DNA of 64,000 nucleotides from Caenorhabditis remanei (GCF_010183535.1 NC_071331.1:12958001-13022000); one strand, 5' to 3'; shown: positions 30,901 through 41,649, counted from the first letter of the stretch. Notes: generated by a model not told the origin, from the sequence alone. Translations and numbers: made by a program.

Positions 30901-31035
30901 ATTAATCATTCTTGCTCCTCCGCGACCCGAATGAGGTGACTCTTTCTTAGCGAGTGGCTGGAATCCGGCATGGTGTCGAGGCGATCTCTCCGAAGCCGGA
31001 CCCGAACCGTCATGTTCATCGCCAGTTGGCGGCAT
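27913..31035 (-). CDS. Argonaute (PAZ/PIWI) protein lacking the slicer triad, WAGO-like
   Basis: Small-RNA-binding effector, about 866 aa. Exons: 31035-30876, 30827-30574, 30523-30324, 30280-30221, 30174-30059, 30012-29564, 29516-29281, 29232-28839, 28791-28702, 28650-28399, 28351-28059, 28009-27913. Order: disordered basic N-terminus, Argonaute N domain (FTVYQYAVTINY), PAZ (about aa 265-410, YDYFRSRHNIEIQYPDL), MID with Tyr/Lys, Gln and KLGG pocket residues (YHEFIKACE, QEINLEKA, KLGGLN), then PIWI. In PIWI the three catalytic positions read S (ILVLGFSLSHT), N (YFNGIAE) and S (LFIASDCSE) instead of D, D, H. The 48-bp gap at 29233-29280 has canonical splice ends and does not break the frame; the spliced form fits the family spacing better. 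An acceptor lies just before the ATG. It is probably a secondary-siRNA-type Argonaute; the exact orthologue is not identified. Confidence 0.88.
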
Positions 31036-33330
31036 TACCTGGAAAAAGAGGATTGAAAGTTAGGTGACGAGAATTAAAAAAAGGAAACATCTATTTGGAA
31101 AAGAGAGAGATTTAGAAAATTCCCGATAAAATAAATAGAAAGTCAGAAAAGGTAGAAGGAGTTTCCACAAAGAGAAAAAAGAAAACAAAGTACGGGAAAA
31201 ACTATTTTGAATATATTTATCTCAATTCTACGAGAAGTTGTCGGATTCAGATGACTCGTGACGGTTTTTGAACTCTAAACTTCACTAGATTTCACTAAAA
31301 ATATTTTTTCAAGCGAAAGCAGCACGGAATAGAAAACGTATTAGTTCTTGTCGAAAATGTCCTTTTTGGGATTAAACAAAAAAAGAAATTTATTTTAATT
31401 CAGATAATCTCTCTTCCCAAATATCTATTAAAAAAATAATATTCTCCATTTGTTTTGCAAATATTCGAATATTCAAACAAGCACAGAGGTCCGAAAAAGG
31501 AGACTTTGTGAGTAAGAGAAGAGAGAGTCGAGAGAAACACATTCAATGGAGAGTAGAGTGAGAGGTCATTTCGATACCCATGCCAGCGGGTGTTTGGAGG
31601 AAAAAAAGAGAGAGAATGAGTGAAAAGAAGTCGAAAACAAGAACGAAGAAGAGGAAGGGGGGATGGGTGGAGCTTCATGCTGACCATGAGTGTTCTGAAT
31701 GGGGAGAAGAAGAGAAAAAGGTGGGGAACTGAAAAAGAAGAAGGAGAAGAATGATAACTGTTTGTAGATAGAAAACAGTGTGAAGGGGGAATTCAGAGGG
31801 GGTACTGGGTTGAAGAAAAAAGAGATTTTGGGTAGGAATTTAAATAGAATATCAGGGAAAACCATGAATGATTCGACGAGAAGCAAGAAATTCTGAGTTG
31901 AATGGTTGTAGATAGAAATCTTCCTGAATAAAAAAAGCTAAAACTTTCATCTCGATTCTTGAAAACCATTTTTGAAAAAAAAAAAAAGCTTATTTTCAAT
32001 ATAAACCTGCTCGTTTTGCACATCAATAGATGATTTGTCGATAACCGTTTTGTGAATAATGACGATATTTCCCTTGGAATTGATTATTGAAAAAAAAACT
32101 GCAAACTTATTTCCAGACACTTTGTCCCTGGGTAATTGATTCCATAAAAATCGAACTGTGCCTGTCTCCTGAAAATGCTACCTTTCTTCTAAATGATAGA
32201 ACCTATTTGAAATTGATCTATCATCGGAACAACCTCCATTTGATTGTGATAAAAAATATCACCTTCAAAAACTTTTGAATGATATATTATCGATATCACA
32301 TGAAGTTGACTGCAAATGGCCTTCTTCTTCTTCTCCTTTTTCGAAATTCCCGAAGGTCTAATTATAAATTTTAGAAAACAACTGAACACTTAACGTAAAC
32401 ATTTCTAGTCTCAAGGTTCTTGTCTGCAGACGGATATTCAAATCACATTTTTCCGAGAAAATTCAAAAAAGAGAGTAAGAGAAAATATATTAGTGCGCAT
32501 AGGAGCGGATTAAAAAGATGTAGGTGATGTTGAAATGAGAAAGAGAGAGTGGAGTCCAGAAAAGACGCAGATTGTGCACTAATCAGAGCACGGAGGCATT
32601 TAGAACACAGAGATTAGAAATGAGGGAGACAAGTGTTGAAAAAAAAAAGAAAATCTGAAAAATATTGAAATAATCTGCTCACAGAAAGAAGCTAATCGAC
32701 CGAATGTATGTAGTATGAAAGATGACTGACATCTGGCTAGATGTTTAAGAATCCAAAAAAGTCAACAAATCAAATCAATCGTTCTCCCAAATTTATTCAA
32801 AAGGGAGGTGATGGCATTGCAATAAGATACACAAGCAACAATTCCCGGCGAGACCCTTCCGGGAGGACACCAGCCATCACTGGCCATTGGAGGTTAGAGA
32901 CGTAGAGGAAAATGCTCTGTATTTATGATTGGAGGAAGGGACGGTGGTTTTATGTGTGTGATGCAAGCGAGATGCGAGGATACTGTAGAGGGGGAATGGA
33001 CAGGAGGTATTAACCGTGGAAAACTTTCGGTTGATAGAATAAAATACGATTCCAAGAACAGTTTTCTGAAAAAAGATAAGGCGTTTGTTCAATTTGACCG
33101 CCGTTACCTCTTTTATCAACCCTTCAAACGATTGTGGTCGTTGCTCCTATTTCCCCTGATAATAAAATAGACGTGATGCTTGGAAATTTATTTACAGAAC
33201 CAAAATATACCCGAGTTATAATAGTTATTAGTGAGATAAACACAAAATAAACGTAAGTAATGACATAAGGTGCTGAAGTACAATAATACAAGCAAACTTC
33301 GAGTTTCTAGAAATTAGTAGTGTTTCGATT
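31036..33330. other. 2.3 kb upstream of the Argonaute gene
   Basis: AT-rich, with purine-rich segments around 31480-31760 and 32460-32660. The open frames are low-complexity. I see no exon, structured RNA or inverted-repeat element. It probably holds the Argonaute promoter and the 3' region of the next gene. Confidence 0.45.
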
Positions 33331-34214
33331 TCAAAGATTTCTAGCCGGTTTTCGGTTAAGAAGATAATGAGTACCGGTATTGGTTTTGAAGTGCTCCGAC
33401 GGAGTCGAATTCGCGATTTCTTGGGGGAACTGGTTTAGTGGGATCTCTGTTGGCTCGTTTTGTCTCTCGAAAATGAATTCTGCTTTGACGAAATTTGGAC
33501 GTTTGGAGACTCCGTCGAAGATGACGCAGTGGATATCCTGAAAGTCAAATTAAAAAGATTTTGGAGCAGACTTAAAAATATTTGCTCTCCTAGAGAGAAA
33601 TTGGAAATTTCAGTTTTCTCTGATTGTTATCTGAAATATTAATGAGGGAAAATGCCGGCAATAAAAATATTTGCTAAATCTTACGAACCTCGTTCGAAAG
33701 TTTTGTTGAACTGTAGAGTGTAGACTGGCAGTCGTAGTAGAATGGTCCGCCTTGAAGACGTTCTTCGTAAATTTTCACTGCCACTTTGTAGACACGTTTA
33801 CATCTATTCTTGTCATGTTCCAGCAGTGATCCGTTTTTTATTGATTTTGAAAAGTCGAGCGATTCTTGAGTACCATTTCGTTTCGTAAATGTATACTTGA
33901 TAGTGACTGCGTATTTGAAAATCGAACGCTTTGGAGCCGGAGAGCCTGAAAAAGGAGCAGGAGGACCTGAAAATCAATGGCTTACGATTTCCAAGAGAGT
34001 TTGAGTGACTGATCTTACCAAAGCTCTTCGTTTTGAAAGATTTTGTACTGTTTTCGAAATTAGTATTGTTAGAATAGTTCGAGTTGTTTGAGTTGTTCGA
34101 GTTGTTTGAGTTGTTCGAATTGTTCGAATTGTTTGAGACGCCGAAACTTGGCGTAGGAGTTTTTCCAAAACTTTTCGGAATGCAACGCGACATTTCGGTT
34201 TCAAGGAATGTCAT
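33331..34214 (-). CDS. Short Argonaute-N-domain paralogue with Asn/Ser repeat
   Basis: Exons 34214-34019, 33966-33689 and 33537-33331 join in frame to a 226-aa protein. An acceptor (TCATTTTCAG) sits 2 bp before the ATG. Residues about 30-52 are an Asn-Asn-Ser run encoded by a microsatellite. The rest is clearly related to the N domain of the neighbouring Argonaute: SIFKYAVTIKYTF against FTVYQYAVTINYVF, EHDKNRCKRVYKVA against EKDKNRCRSVYTKA, and VSKRPNFVKAEF against ISKRPNFIRAEF. PAZ, MID and PIWI are absent; TGA at 33331-33333 follows soon after the N domain. The second donor is the less common GTTCGT, a donor hexamer also used in nca-1. It may be a functional N-domain fragment or a young truncated duplicate. 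Confidence 0.6.
34083..34135. repeat. AAC/TCN microsatellite coding an Asn/Ser run
   Basis: Tandem 9-bp units (GAGTTGTTT and GAGTTGTTC variants on the plus strand) encode the NNS repeats of the short Argonaute-like protein. A related run (GAATTGTTT units) occurs at 38426-38450 at the MCTS1 exon 1 donor. Confidence 0.8.
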
Positions 34215-34559
34215 TTCTGAAAATGAAAGAGATTTTGAATACGGACATAGCGCAGAGGACAGTGACAAAACAATGCAATTCGACCGAAATCTTGTTTTAA
34301 TGATTACAAGTAAACAGAAGAAATCTTAAAAGCTATTTATTTACAGAAACAAAAAATATTTTTGGCTGTAATATCTTGAAATTTGAGGCCGCAACTTCTC
34401 GTGAGAGTGTTTGCGTACGCTGCATCAGATTTTACGACAACGAATGAAATAGCTTTCGATATTGTTTCTAGCGCTTTGAAATTAAAAATCTCAGTTTTCA
34501 AAGTATCATAAAACCATTGAACGTCTTCAAGGTGTTCAGCAGAGTTATTTTATCCGGAT

Positions 34560-35040
34560 AGATCGATTTCCGCTGAAAGTAACGAATTTTATGAATTGAA
34601 GGAAACATTAAAACTCACTTCGTGGAGATACAGATACTCCTGGATTCAGGGTTCCATTGAATCCTTCTAATCTCCTCACAACCGACTTGATTCCAACTGC
34701 GCTACTCAGTCGTCCTTCATCGAATTCCATTGGGCGGATATTTTGATACTTGTTATATGAAATTCAAAGCTTTGAACTTACCCAAAAATTCGACAATCAC
34801 AAATAGAGATAATGAACACCATCACTGTTGTTTGATCTTGCAACACTTCAATCTGGATCAATGCATCGATTCCTATCTTCCAATATCTCAATTCATCTTT
34901 TTCCTGCTTACAATTCGTTCTATTCGAGTTAGAAACTTCGATGCATTGACCACCTCTTGATAATATACTTCACTGTGACGTCTGAAGTATCCTTAAGAGA
35001 CTCGAGAAGATCATCGAAGGTGACATTCCAGAAATGAGCC
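34560..35040 (-). pseudogene. Decayed Argonaute fragment
   Basis: The segment at 34740-34618 reads MEFDEGRLSSAVGIKSVVRR, then LEGFNGTLNPGVSVSP, which matches FPEGEISSAVGVTKSIKT, then LEGFDGNPSLFMT in the intact Argonaute at 30174-30059. The following splice acceptor leads into a frame that stops within seven codons (CGGAAATCGATC..., TAA near 34550). Upstream pieces near 34860 and 34930-35040 resemble, weakly, the LSVLEV and SSDDVWKSV segments. The order is that of a normal Argonaute, but it is cut off at the start of PAZ. It reads as a remnant of a tandem duplication. Confidence 0.5.
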
Positions 35041-35870
35041 AAAATTAGAAAAAAGTGTATGAAGTCACAAGAGAGTGAGTATAATTTAGAGAAACTCTCA
35101 ATAGTTTATCTTATCTCTCCCTGGATCAAAACTCGGTGAACATATAATTAGCTGTATATATCAATGATCATATGAGTAAAGTAGACGCACGTTATTAACC
35201 AGACATTGTTCGAAGGAAATTTATAAAACGAGGGAATGAAATTGAGAGGGCCTGATAAGTTGAGGTGAGTTCTGGACGGCTTCCTTTCGAAGTTGGTCCC
35301 TGTAGGCACTTGAGAAATGTGTTTTTTACTGTAAGATACTGTAGGTGGACAGTGTCAATCATATTGTAGATATTCATATAGAATGTTACTGTTTCACATA
35401 CTTTGCATGGTAGATTCACTCTATGAACTTTCACTACGATGGATTTTTCGAGCTTCTTAGTCTTCTGAAAAACTGTGATTCACGGAGCCAATTGATTGTT
35501 TTTTTCATTCAGTTTCCAACCATCTTTTTTAAATATATGTTTTTCCAGTTCATAGCACAAGTTCAAGTTACAAATTCGTATTACTGCTTCACTGCTTTTC
35601 CGTTTCTTATTCAGCATTCTTTATTTTCAAATTGTTGGCTTCAAAAATCCAATGTTTCCTCCGATTTCAGGTATTTACCCTTTTTTCATTTTTTTTCATA
35701 GATATGATTCAGGTCCAGATAAATTAGGAACATCATCTTCCAAATTGAGATGGCAGAAGTCAACGAGAAGGATTTCATTTGTGAAACTTCCGTCGATTCA
35801 GTCGAAAGGAAAACATCAAAATGTGACACTTTTCTTGTTCCTCATCTTCAATTGAGATATCTGAATTCAG
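35041..35870. other. Short intergenic region containing one piRNA-type motif
   Basis: AT-rich. The 5' exon of the downstream plus-strand gene may lie here: an ATG at 35750 opens a frame (MAEVNEKDFICETSVDSVER) that I could not join in phase to the exon at 35871. TACTGTAG occurs at 35337-35344. Confidence 0.35.
35389..35455 (+). ncRNA. Candidate 21U-RNA (piRNA) locus
   Basis: Exact CTGTTTCA at 35389-35396. CACT context puts the 5' T at 35435 (39 nt). Intergenic, between the Argonaute remnant and the coiled-coil gene. Confidence 0.5.
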
Positions 35871-36645
35871 AAAGTGTCATCGGTTCCATCGGAAGAAGAA
35901 CCCATTCCATCTGATCCAACTCCATCAACTTCTCTCCCACCCATCCCCACAATTACTCCTTCTTTGTGCATTGATAATCAATATTTCGCGAATTATATCA
36001 ATGAAAAACCGAAAATGGATGATGTTGACTACTTGAGCAGAGCTTTCAGTTCGTGAGTTCTCTCTTCTCGGGAATTTTCATCCAAATTCTTTTCTAGATT
36101 CGCCAAAATCCAAGGTTCGCTTCATGCGCAGAGAACAAACTACTTCGAGAAACGAGGACTTTTGGAAGCCATCGAATTGTAATTATTTGTTATTTGAAAA
36201 CTCTCAAAAACACGTATTCTTCCAGAAATATTGAGCAGCAAAACAGCAAGATTAGTGAGGCATTGGGTTGTCTGGCAGTTTGCAATCAAATTACTGAGAA
36301 ATATCAGTGCACTTTGGATAATTCCTTCCAGATTCTTGTGGACGATTTCTCAGAAAAAGCGTTCAGATTGAGCAGTTTGACCAGTCAGCTACATGCTCTC
36401 AGACAAACTCATCACGCGAATTTGTATGCTTAACGATTTTAGATTCCTGAATGCAATGATCTAATTTCAGACAAGTCAGGAAAAATGAGGAGAGTCAACT
36501 GGAAGAGATCGCATGGAGAATTGAGAGAGAAGAGAAAAGGATTAAAAAATTGGATGGAAAACTGTGGAAATTTTATGAGAATCGAGAAGGAAACAGGAAA
36601 GGAGAGAAAGAAAAGACACAAGAAGATGAAGAAGAAAATAGATAA
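35871..36645 (+). CDS. Coiled-coil protein, not recognised (5' end uncertain)
   Basis: Exons 35871-36052, 36098-36178, 36226-36423 and 36471-36645 join in frame with canonical introns. The first exon has no suitable ATG and starts after an acceptor (GAATTCAG), so an upstream coding exon is expected; otherwise translation would start at the ATG at 36015 (MDDVDYLSRAFSS). The protein has a Pro/Ser/Thr-rich N-terminal part, a helical middle (NIEQQNSKISEALGCLAVCN, then a FSEKAFRLSSLTSQLHALRQ stretch) and a highly charged Lys/Glu C-terminus. The size and helical heptad character resemble small scaffold subunits such as those of BLOC/BORC-type complexes, but no diagnostic motif supports that. It ends convergently with MCTS1. 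Confidence 0.6.
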
Positions 36646-36847
36646 ATTAAAATGTGATGTTCAAAAAACAGCAATAGATTTTTGAAATATATAATAGAGC
36701 TTTTGATAAATTAGGAAATCAATTCTGGAAAAAGTCTTCGAGAAGTCATTAACGAATCATTTTTGAAAGAATAAAATTACCGGGAATATGCAAAAAACTC
36801 AACAAAAAATTCAAGAGCAATCATTAAAATCCACGGAACAATGAAAT

Positions 36848-38520
36848 CTAATTCAACGACTTTTCGGCCAAATGCCACAATCCATCGTTCAAATAATGCA
36901 GACTTTCGATTCCATTTCCCTTATTGATTGTCTGAATTTCTTCACTGCTCATTGACATCAATCCAACCGCCAAAGCGTGTTGCTTTCCTTCAGCCATCAC
37001 TGCCACAACCGTGTCTTTTGGTACTAGTGGAGTGAGTTTGGCACCTGGAGAGGTCAAACCCGGGCACATGATTGAGGATCCATTCAGAATGAACTTGATT
37101 GCTCCCTTGTCGACCTAAAAAGATTGAAAATCAATTATATTTTCTAATTTTCAAACAAACCTGCTGGTGTGGCAAGATGAATGGATACTTGTGGAGTGTT
37201 CTCAAAGTTGGAATGTAATCTGTATTACGTGTCTTCACAAATCTGACGACTCCCAAATGATCGGCAAGCAATTCGATGTGATCCTTGCATTTTATCACCT
37301 TGAAATTCTCCTTCTTTGGAAGAATCTCTTCGAGATGTGGCTCCAGATATGGATAGTTTTCGATCAACTTCTTACGAATTCCTTTCTGAAAATTAATTTA
37401 GTCACAGGATGTCTAGTGAAATACAGTACCGTGCAGTAAGATAAACAATTTGGACTTTTTCAATAGATCGAGTGAAGTGTTTTTCAAGAGAATACTAATA
37501 ACGGTAAGTTTCAGCAGACAGAAAAACGTGGAGACTAAGGGGTAATGCCAGAGTAACAGAGTACGTTGTGATAGGATCTCGGGAACACCGGCTTCAGAAG
37601 ACCGCAGTTCAGGCTGAGACTGATTGTGAGATTTTCAGGTGACGCTGCAACTACGATACTCGGCTCCGGGACATTTCGTCACTAGACGTTTCGCCACCGG
37701 ACGTTTCGCAACCAGACATTTCGCCACCGGACATTTCGCCACCAGACGTTTCGCCACCAAAAAATGGAGAATTTATAAAAGCTTTATAGGGAAAAAACAT
37801 ACCGCTAGTTCGCTTTGATTATGCTAATTAAAATGATGTGATTTTTTCCCCTATAAAACTTTGGAAATTCTCCATTTTATGGTGGCGAAATGCCCGGTGG
37901 CGAAATGTCTGGTGGCGAAATGTCTAGTGGCGAAATGTCCCGGAGCCCGATACTCAACTCTAGAGGATTCGAACGATGAACGCCGACGCCGAACCAATCA
38001 ATCGATTGATACAGGATATTGCAAGATTTACACATAGACCTCTCCATGTCTCTATTAGAATCGATGTATTGAGGTCATGCCTGTGACGTGTTCCCTAATC
38101 TTACTGTAGCTCTGATAGTATTTAACTTAGTCTCGTTTTTCCTAAGCATGTCTCAGAATTCAAAAATACAACACCTCGGAAGGAAAAGAATATATCAAGA
38201 AGATGGGAATATTTGTTGAACTTGCATTGTTTTCTCATTACTCTTTGTATTATTATTCACTAATACGTGGCACATTGCACGCGCGCGCGTCCAATAAACT
38301 CGTTCTTTCTTTTGGGAATGACATGGTTACAGTACACTGTCAAGTTATTCCGCTTGTGTTCACATGTCAAAAAATATGGAGTTCTCGTAGGTTGTGTTAA
38401 ACCGGAGAACTATTACTATTACAAAGAATTGTTTGAATTGTTTGAATTGCTCACCTGAACACTCGATTTAAGCTGTGTGGCGCCCGTCACATCCTCCTTC
38501 TCGTCAAATTTCTTGAACAT
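36848..38520 (-). CDS. MCTS1: MCTS1 homologue, PUA-domain translation re-initiation factor
   Basis: Cytoplasmic ribosome-associated factor that with DENR promotes recycling of 40S subunits and re-initiation. Exons 38520-38455, 37385-37161 and 37114-36848 encode 185 aa, the normal family length. [20 protein letters not shown] matches the family N-terminus. The PUA domain carries [20 protein letters not shown], then [13 protein letters not shown] and [15 protein letters not shown], ending [20 protein letters not shown]. An acceptor (TTTCTTCAG) lies 5 bp before the ATG. Intron 1 is about 1.07 kb and holds a hAT-like MITE. I recall the C. elegans homologue (C11D2.7) lying beside nca-1 (C11D2.6), consistent with this context. 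Confidence 0.95.
37662..37947. mobile_element. hAT-like MITE with 8-bp target duplication
   Basis: A 286-bp palindromic element in intron 1 of MCTS1. Termini GGCTCCGGGACATTTCG and its inverse match. Both arms consist of repeated units of the form GGCGAAATGTC/T (left arm inverted) around an AT-rich centre. It is flanked by perfect direct repeats CGATACTC at 37654-37661 and 37948-37955; an 8-bp duplication is typical of hAT transposases. No coding capacity. Confidence 0.8.
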
Positions 38521-38785
38521 TTGTCCTGAAGAAATTACGAAATTTTTGGGCTGAATTAATTCAGTTTTCAAATAAGCATGGTTTAAAAACCAAACAAAAC
38601 AAGAACAATTATAGAGAAAAAGTGAGGTCTTTAATTTTAAAAAGCACAAAGTGAAAGGTCATTGGAATGTTTAGAATTATAAAGCCGTACAAAATAAAAA
38701 TCACAAAAAATTCAACCATAAAACAACTATAAATAAAGCAGAGATAACTGGAGCCTATGAAACTCAGGGAAAATAACAAAATGGC

Positions 38786-40002
38786 TTAGTAATAAATGCA
38801 GCGAGTTCTATGGAAAGGAATTTTCTTCTCAACATCCGCAGCATGAATTCTTCTGTATCCCCAGACAAAAACGTCGACTTCCATTGCAGTCACTTCACGA
38901 ACATCGGTGTATCGAGGATCCGTAGCACGAAGTTTATTCATATGATCAACAATTTCCTGGAAAACAATATTAGTTTTATGAACAGTTGAGAACTGAATCC
39001 ACTAACATCACAAACCGCAATCGACGCTCCTCTCAATTCAACTTCCGCTGCCGATCCATTATCCAATCGTTTTCCTTCTCCGATTTGATCCAATAACTCC
39101 TGCGAATAATCCAGAGCGCCCAAGTAAGCAAGAGCTTGTGGAACGCGATAATCTGCGAACATCGTGATAGTCGAGATATCTTTGAAGTCGGCAATATCAT
39201 CGTGTCCCTGGAGTGCGCCATAGACGTCGGCGACCAGAATTTGTGCTCTTTTCAAAAGTGAAACCTTCTGATTATGGAATTCTGCGAAGTCGCGGAATGA
39301 TGTGAAGTTTTCTACGATTAGTTTCAACAGAGTCTGCGCAGATCTCTCTGATTTGATCACACAATTGTAGAATTCGCCGTTGAATTTTTCAAGGAGAACT
39401 CGGCCTGATTCGTTGATCGCCTTGACTCTTTCCCCAAGAAGTGGGATTGAGTGCCCCGAGTCTGACTTGAAAATCCGATCGATCTCTTCTTCCGTGACAT
39501 TTTTCATCCATTCTGCAGAAAGAACTGGAATTTTCGCGGCTATCGCTTTGTTGATAGCGGCACATGCAGAAAAATATCCAGTGTAGGTTTTTCCATTCCA
39601 ACTCACATCATAATGTGCTCCTTCATCCGGCCAAAACGAAAAATTGATAGTGTCGACTAGGAAGACCCTGAAACAAGAGAATTGGTGTGAATTTGCTATA
39701 TCGTTTGTCAAAAATCGAAAACCAGGTTTTTAAAAAAAACGGAATCTCACCACTGAACAGCTTCTTTATCTCCACTTTTTGGATGAAGTTCAGGCGAGAG
39801 AAACAGAGCTTCCTTGATTGATCCATCTTTAGCTGCTTCGAGAATCTAAAATTGCTCGTGTTTGAAATCGAAAAGAATTATTGAGAATTATTACCTGCTC
39901 GGCGACTTTTACAACGCCTTTCTGATTGATTTTCACCAAACTTCCATGCTCGGCGATGAATTTTCCTGATTCTGCTGGACCAAGCACCCCGTCTATAAGC
40001 AT
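38786..40002 (-). CDS. QNG1: Queuosine salvage protein QNG1 (DUF2419 / C9orf64 family)
   Basis: Queuosine 5'-phosphate N-glycosylase, which releases queuine from salvaged nucleotide for tRNA modification. Exons 40002-39895, 39845-39751, 39667-39007 and 38956-38786 give 344 aa, the usual size. Family segments: GVLGPAESGKFIAEH near the N-terminus, WVFLVDTINFSFWPDEGAHY, KTYTGYFSACAAINKAI, RAQILVADVYGAL, FKDISTITMFADYRVPQ and the C-terminal IPFHRTRCIYY, all closely matching the human protein as I remember it. The start ATG follows a TTTTTTAG acceptor by 4 bp. The motif TGCGTCTC at 40125-40132 upstream may belong to its promoter. The gene is in the same orientation as MCTS1, 265 bp upstream of its ATG; I cannot tell whether they share an operon. 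Confidence 0.93.
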
Positions 40003-40361
40003 TTGTCTAAAAAAATTAAGATTGTATTAATATTAAAGTGAGAAAAGCTTGGGAAGCTGAATTCTGAAGTAAAAATTCTCAACCTACAAAACGTGTTGAG
40101 TACAACACTTCGCCATCTCGTGTCTGCGTCTCCTTGTTTTGAGCGCTCTTTCTCTCTCGTCTCTCTACGTACTCGAATGTATTATACTTGACGACAAGTA
40201 AGTTTCAGACAACCAAAATTTTCAGCACTCTACATTTGAAAAATAAAATAAATGTTTGAATAAAATATTCATTAAAGATTATAGTAATTATTCTAAAAAT
40301 TCAAAAATACGTAAGAGAGGTATTCGGAGTCAGTTGTGAAAATAAAAACATCAAGAAAAAA

Positions 40362-41156
40362 TTAGCAGAATTGAACGACGTATGTGGCGTCTTTACAAGT
40401 AAATGTAGATGTGGCGTCGTCGTAAGCGTATGAGTAAGCTGATGGACAGGCCTCTTTGAACAACATTGCAGTCTTGCTTTGTCTGCATTTATCAGATGTT
40501 CCGAAGGCTCCGCGGCAGCATTCTTGATCGTTGTTGTAGGCCAAACATCCAGATTTACAAGCGACAGTGCGACCGTCTGAAAGTTAAAAAATTATCTCAG
40601 TAATCCCTAAATCTTAAACTCACTTCTTCTGACAGCAAGATCTCCTGGGCAGATATCATTGATGTTTTTGAAGCAGCCACCAGCTCTTTTGCATGCTCCA
40701 TGACCTCCTTGAGCATCAATCAGCACTGGAATATTGTATCCATCCACCAAAGAGACGTCGTAGAAATCAAGACCCTCGTGTCCACGAAGAGTAAATTCGG
40801 CAAGACTGGCTGGAGGCTCTCCACCAGCTCCATTGCATTGTTCACGTGGCTGAAATTGCATTTGTTAAGTAATACGCAATTTTTGCTTGTTAACTCACTC
40901 CACAGCTTCCAGTAGCACAATTCATGTTTCCATCACATTCGGTTCTAGGCCAAATTCTTCCAGACTTCCATGCATCATCCACGAAAACACTTTTTGTCTC
41001 TCCTGCATTCAGTCGAAATCCTCCTCCAGCTGGATTTCCGGGACCAAGGATTCCAGCCCATGTAGTGAAAGGACACTTGTTGTATACTTTTATCTCTCTA
41101 GCAGAGAGATATCCGGAAATGGAAAGAATGAGTAGAAGGGGAAGAAGACGATTCAT
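40362..41156 (-). CDS. Thaumatin-like secreted protein (thn family)
   Basis: Exons 41156-40899, 40849-40624 and 40576-40362 encode 232 aa. An N-terminal signal peptide (MNRLLPLLLILSISGYLSA) precedes the thaumatin fold: REIKVYNKCPFTTWAGILGP, GGGFRLNAGETKSVFV, RIWPRTECDGNMNCATGSCG, then ASLAEFTLRGHEGLDFYDVS and LVDGYNIPV. Many cysteines suit the disulphide-rich family. Nematode thaumatin-like proteins are extracellular and often induced by pathogens; the specific role of this one is unknown. A TATA-like box is not obvious. Confidence 0.93.
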
Positions 41157-41649
41157 TTCTCCGAAGAGAAGATGTTTCTAGTGGGCTTATGGGGCCCTTT
41201 TTATACTGTTCCATTAGTGGAAGAGTCACATGAATGACTCAGGTGGGATAGGGTCAAGAGTTGTAAGAAATTGTAAAATACTCGGGATCTCATGAGTTTC
41301 TAAAAGAGAAACCTTTTGATTTCTGTTTCTTGTTTGTTCTGTTTTTCTCACAAATGTTCTCGATCACAAGGCTTTCGGACCAACTGCTGCCCAGTGAAAC
41401 ATTTTGAACAACTCGAAGAATAATGATCTTTTGGTCCTTTTCTTGAGAATCAAAGGTGATTTTTTGAAAAAAAAAGTATTTCTGGGTTAGAGGAATTTAT
41501 TATTTCAAAGCTATAGTTGCAAAAAAAAGAAAAAGCTGATATCCATCTTCACCGGCGTTTTAATATCCTAATTCTCTTGAGACGGTATTCACTATCAGAA
41601 AAGATTCTGTAAATTTAAAAAATTATCAATGCTTAAATGAAAAAATAAA
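41157..41649. other. Intergenic region between the thaumatin-like and TTR-like genes
   Basis: About 0.5 kb of AT-rich sequence upstream of the thaumatin-like gene and downstream of the TTR-like gene. It includes a near-match CTGTTTCT close to 41324. Nothing else is supported. Confidence 0.4.

Noticed and set aside
34083..34135. Regular short repeats resembling a CRISPR-like array
   Set aside because: Units are contiguous 9-mers without spacers, in a eukaryotic coding exon; it is a microsatellite.
33331..35040. Treating the truncated Argonaute gene and the upstream remnant as one gene
   Set aside because: The remnant encodes segments that belong after the N domain but lies before it in transcription order, so the two must be separate copies.
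36848..40002. MCTS1 and QNG1 as an SL2-type operon
   Set aside because: They are in the same orientation, but with 265 bp between them and no clear U-rich SL2 signal I cannot support it.
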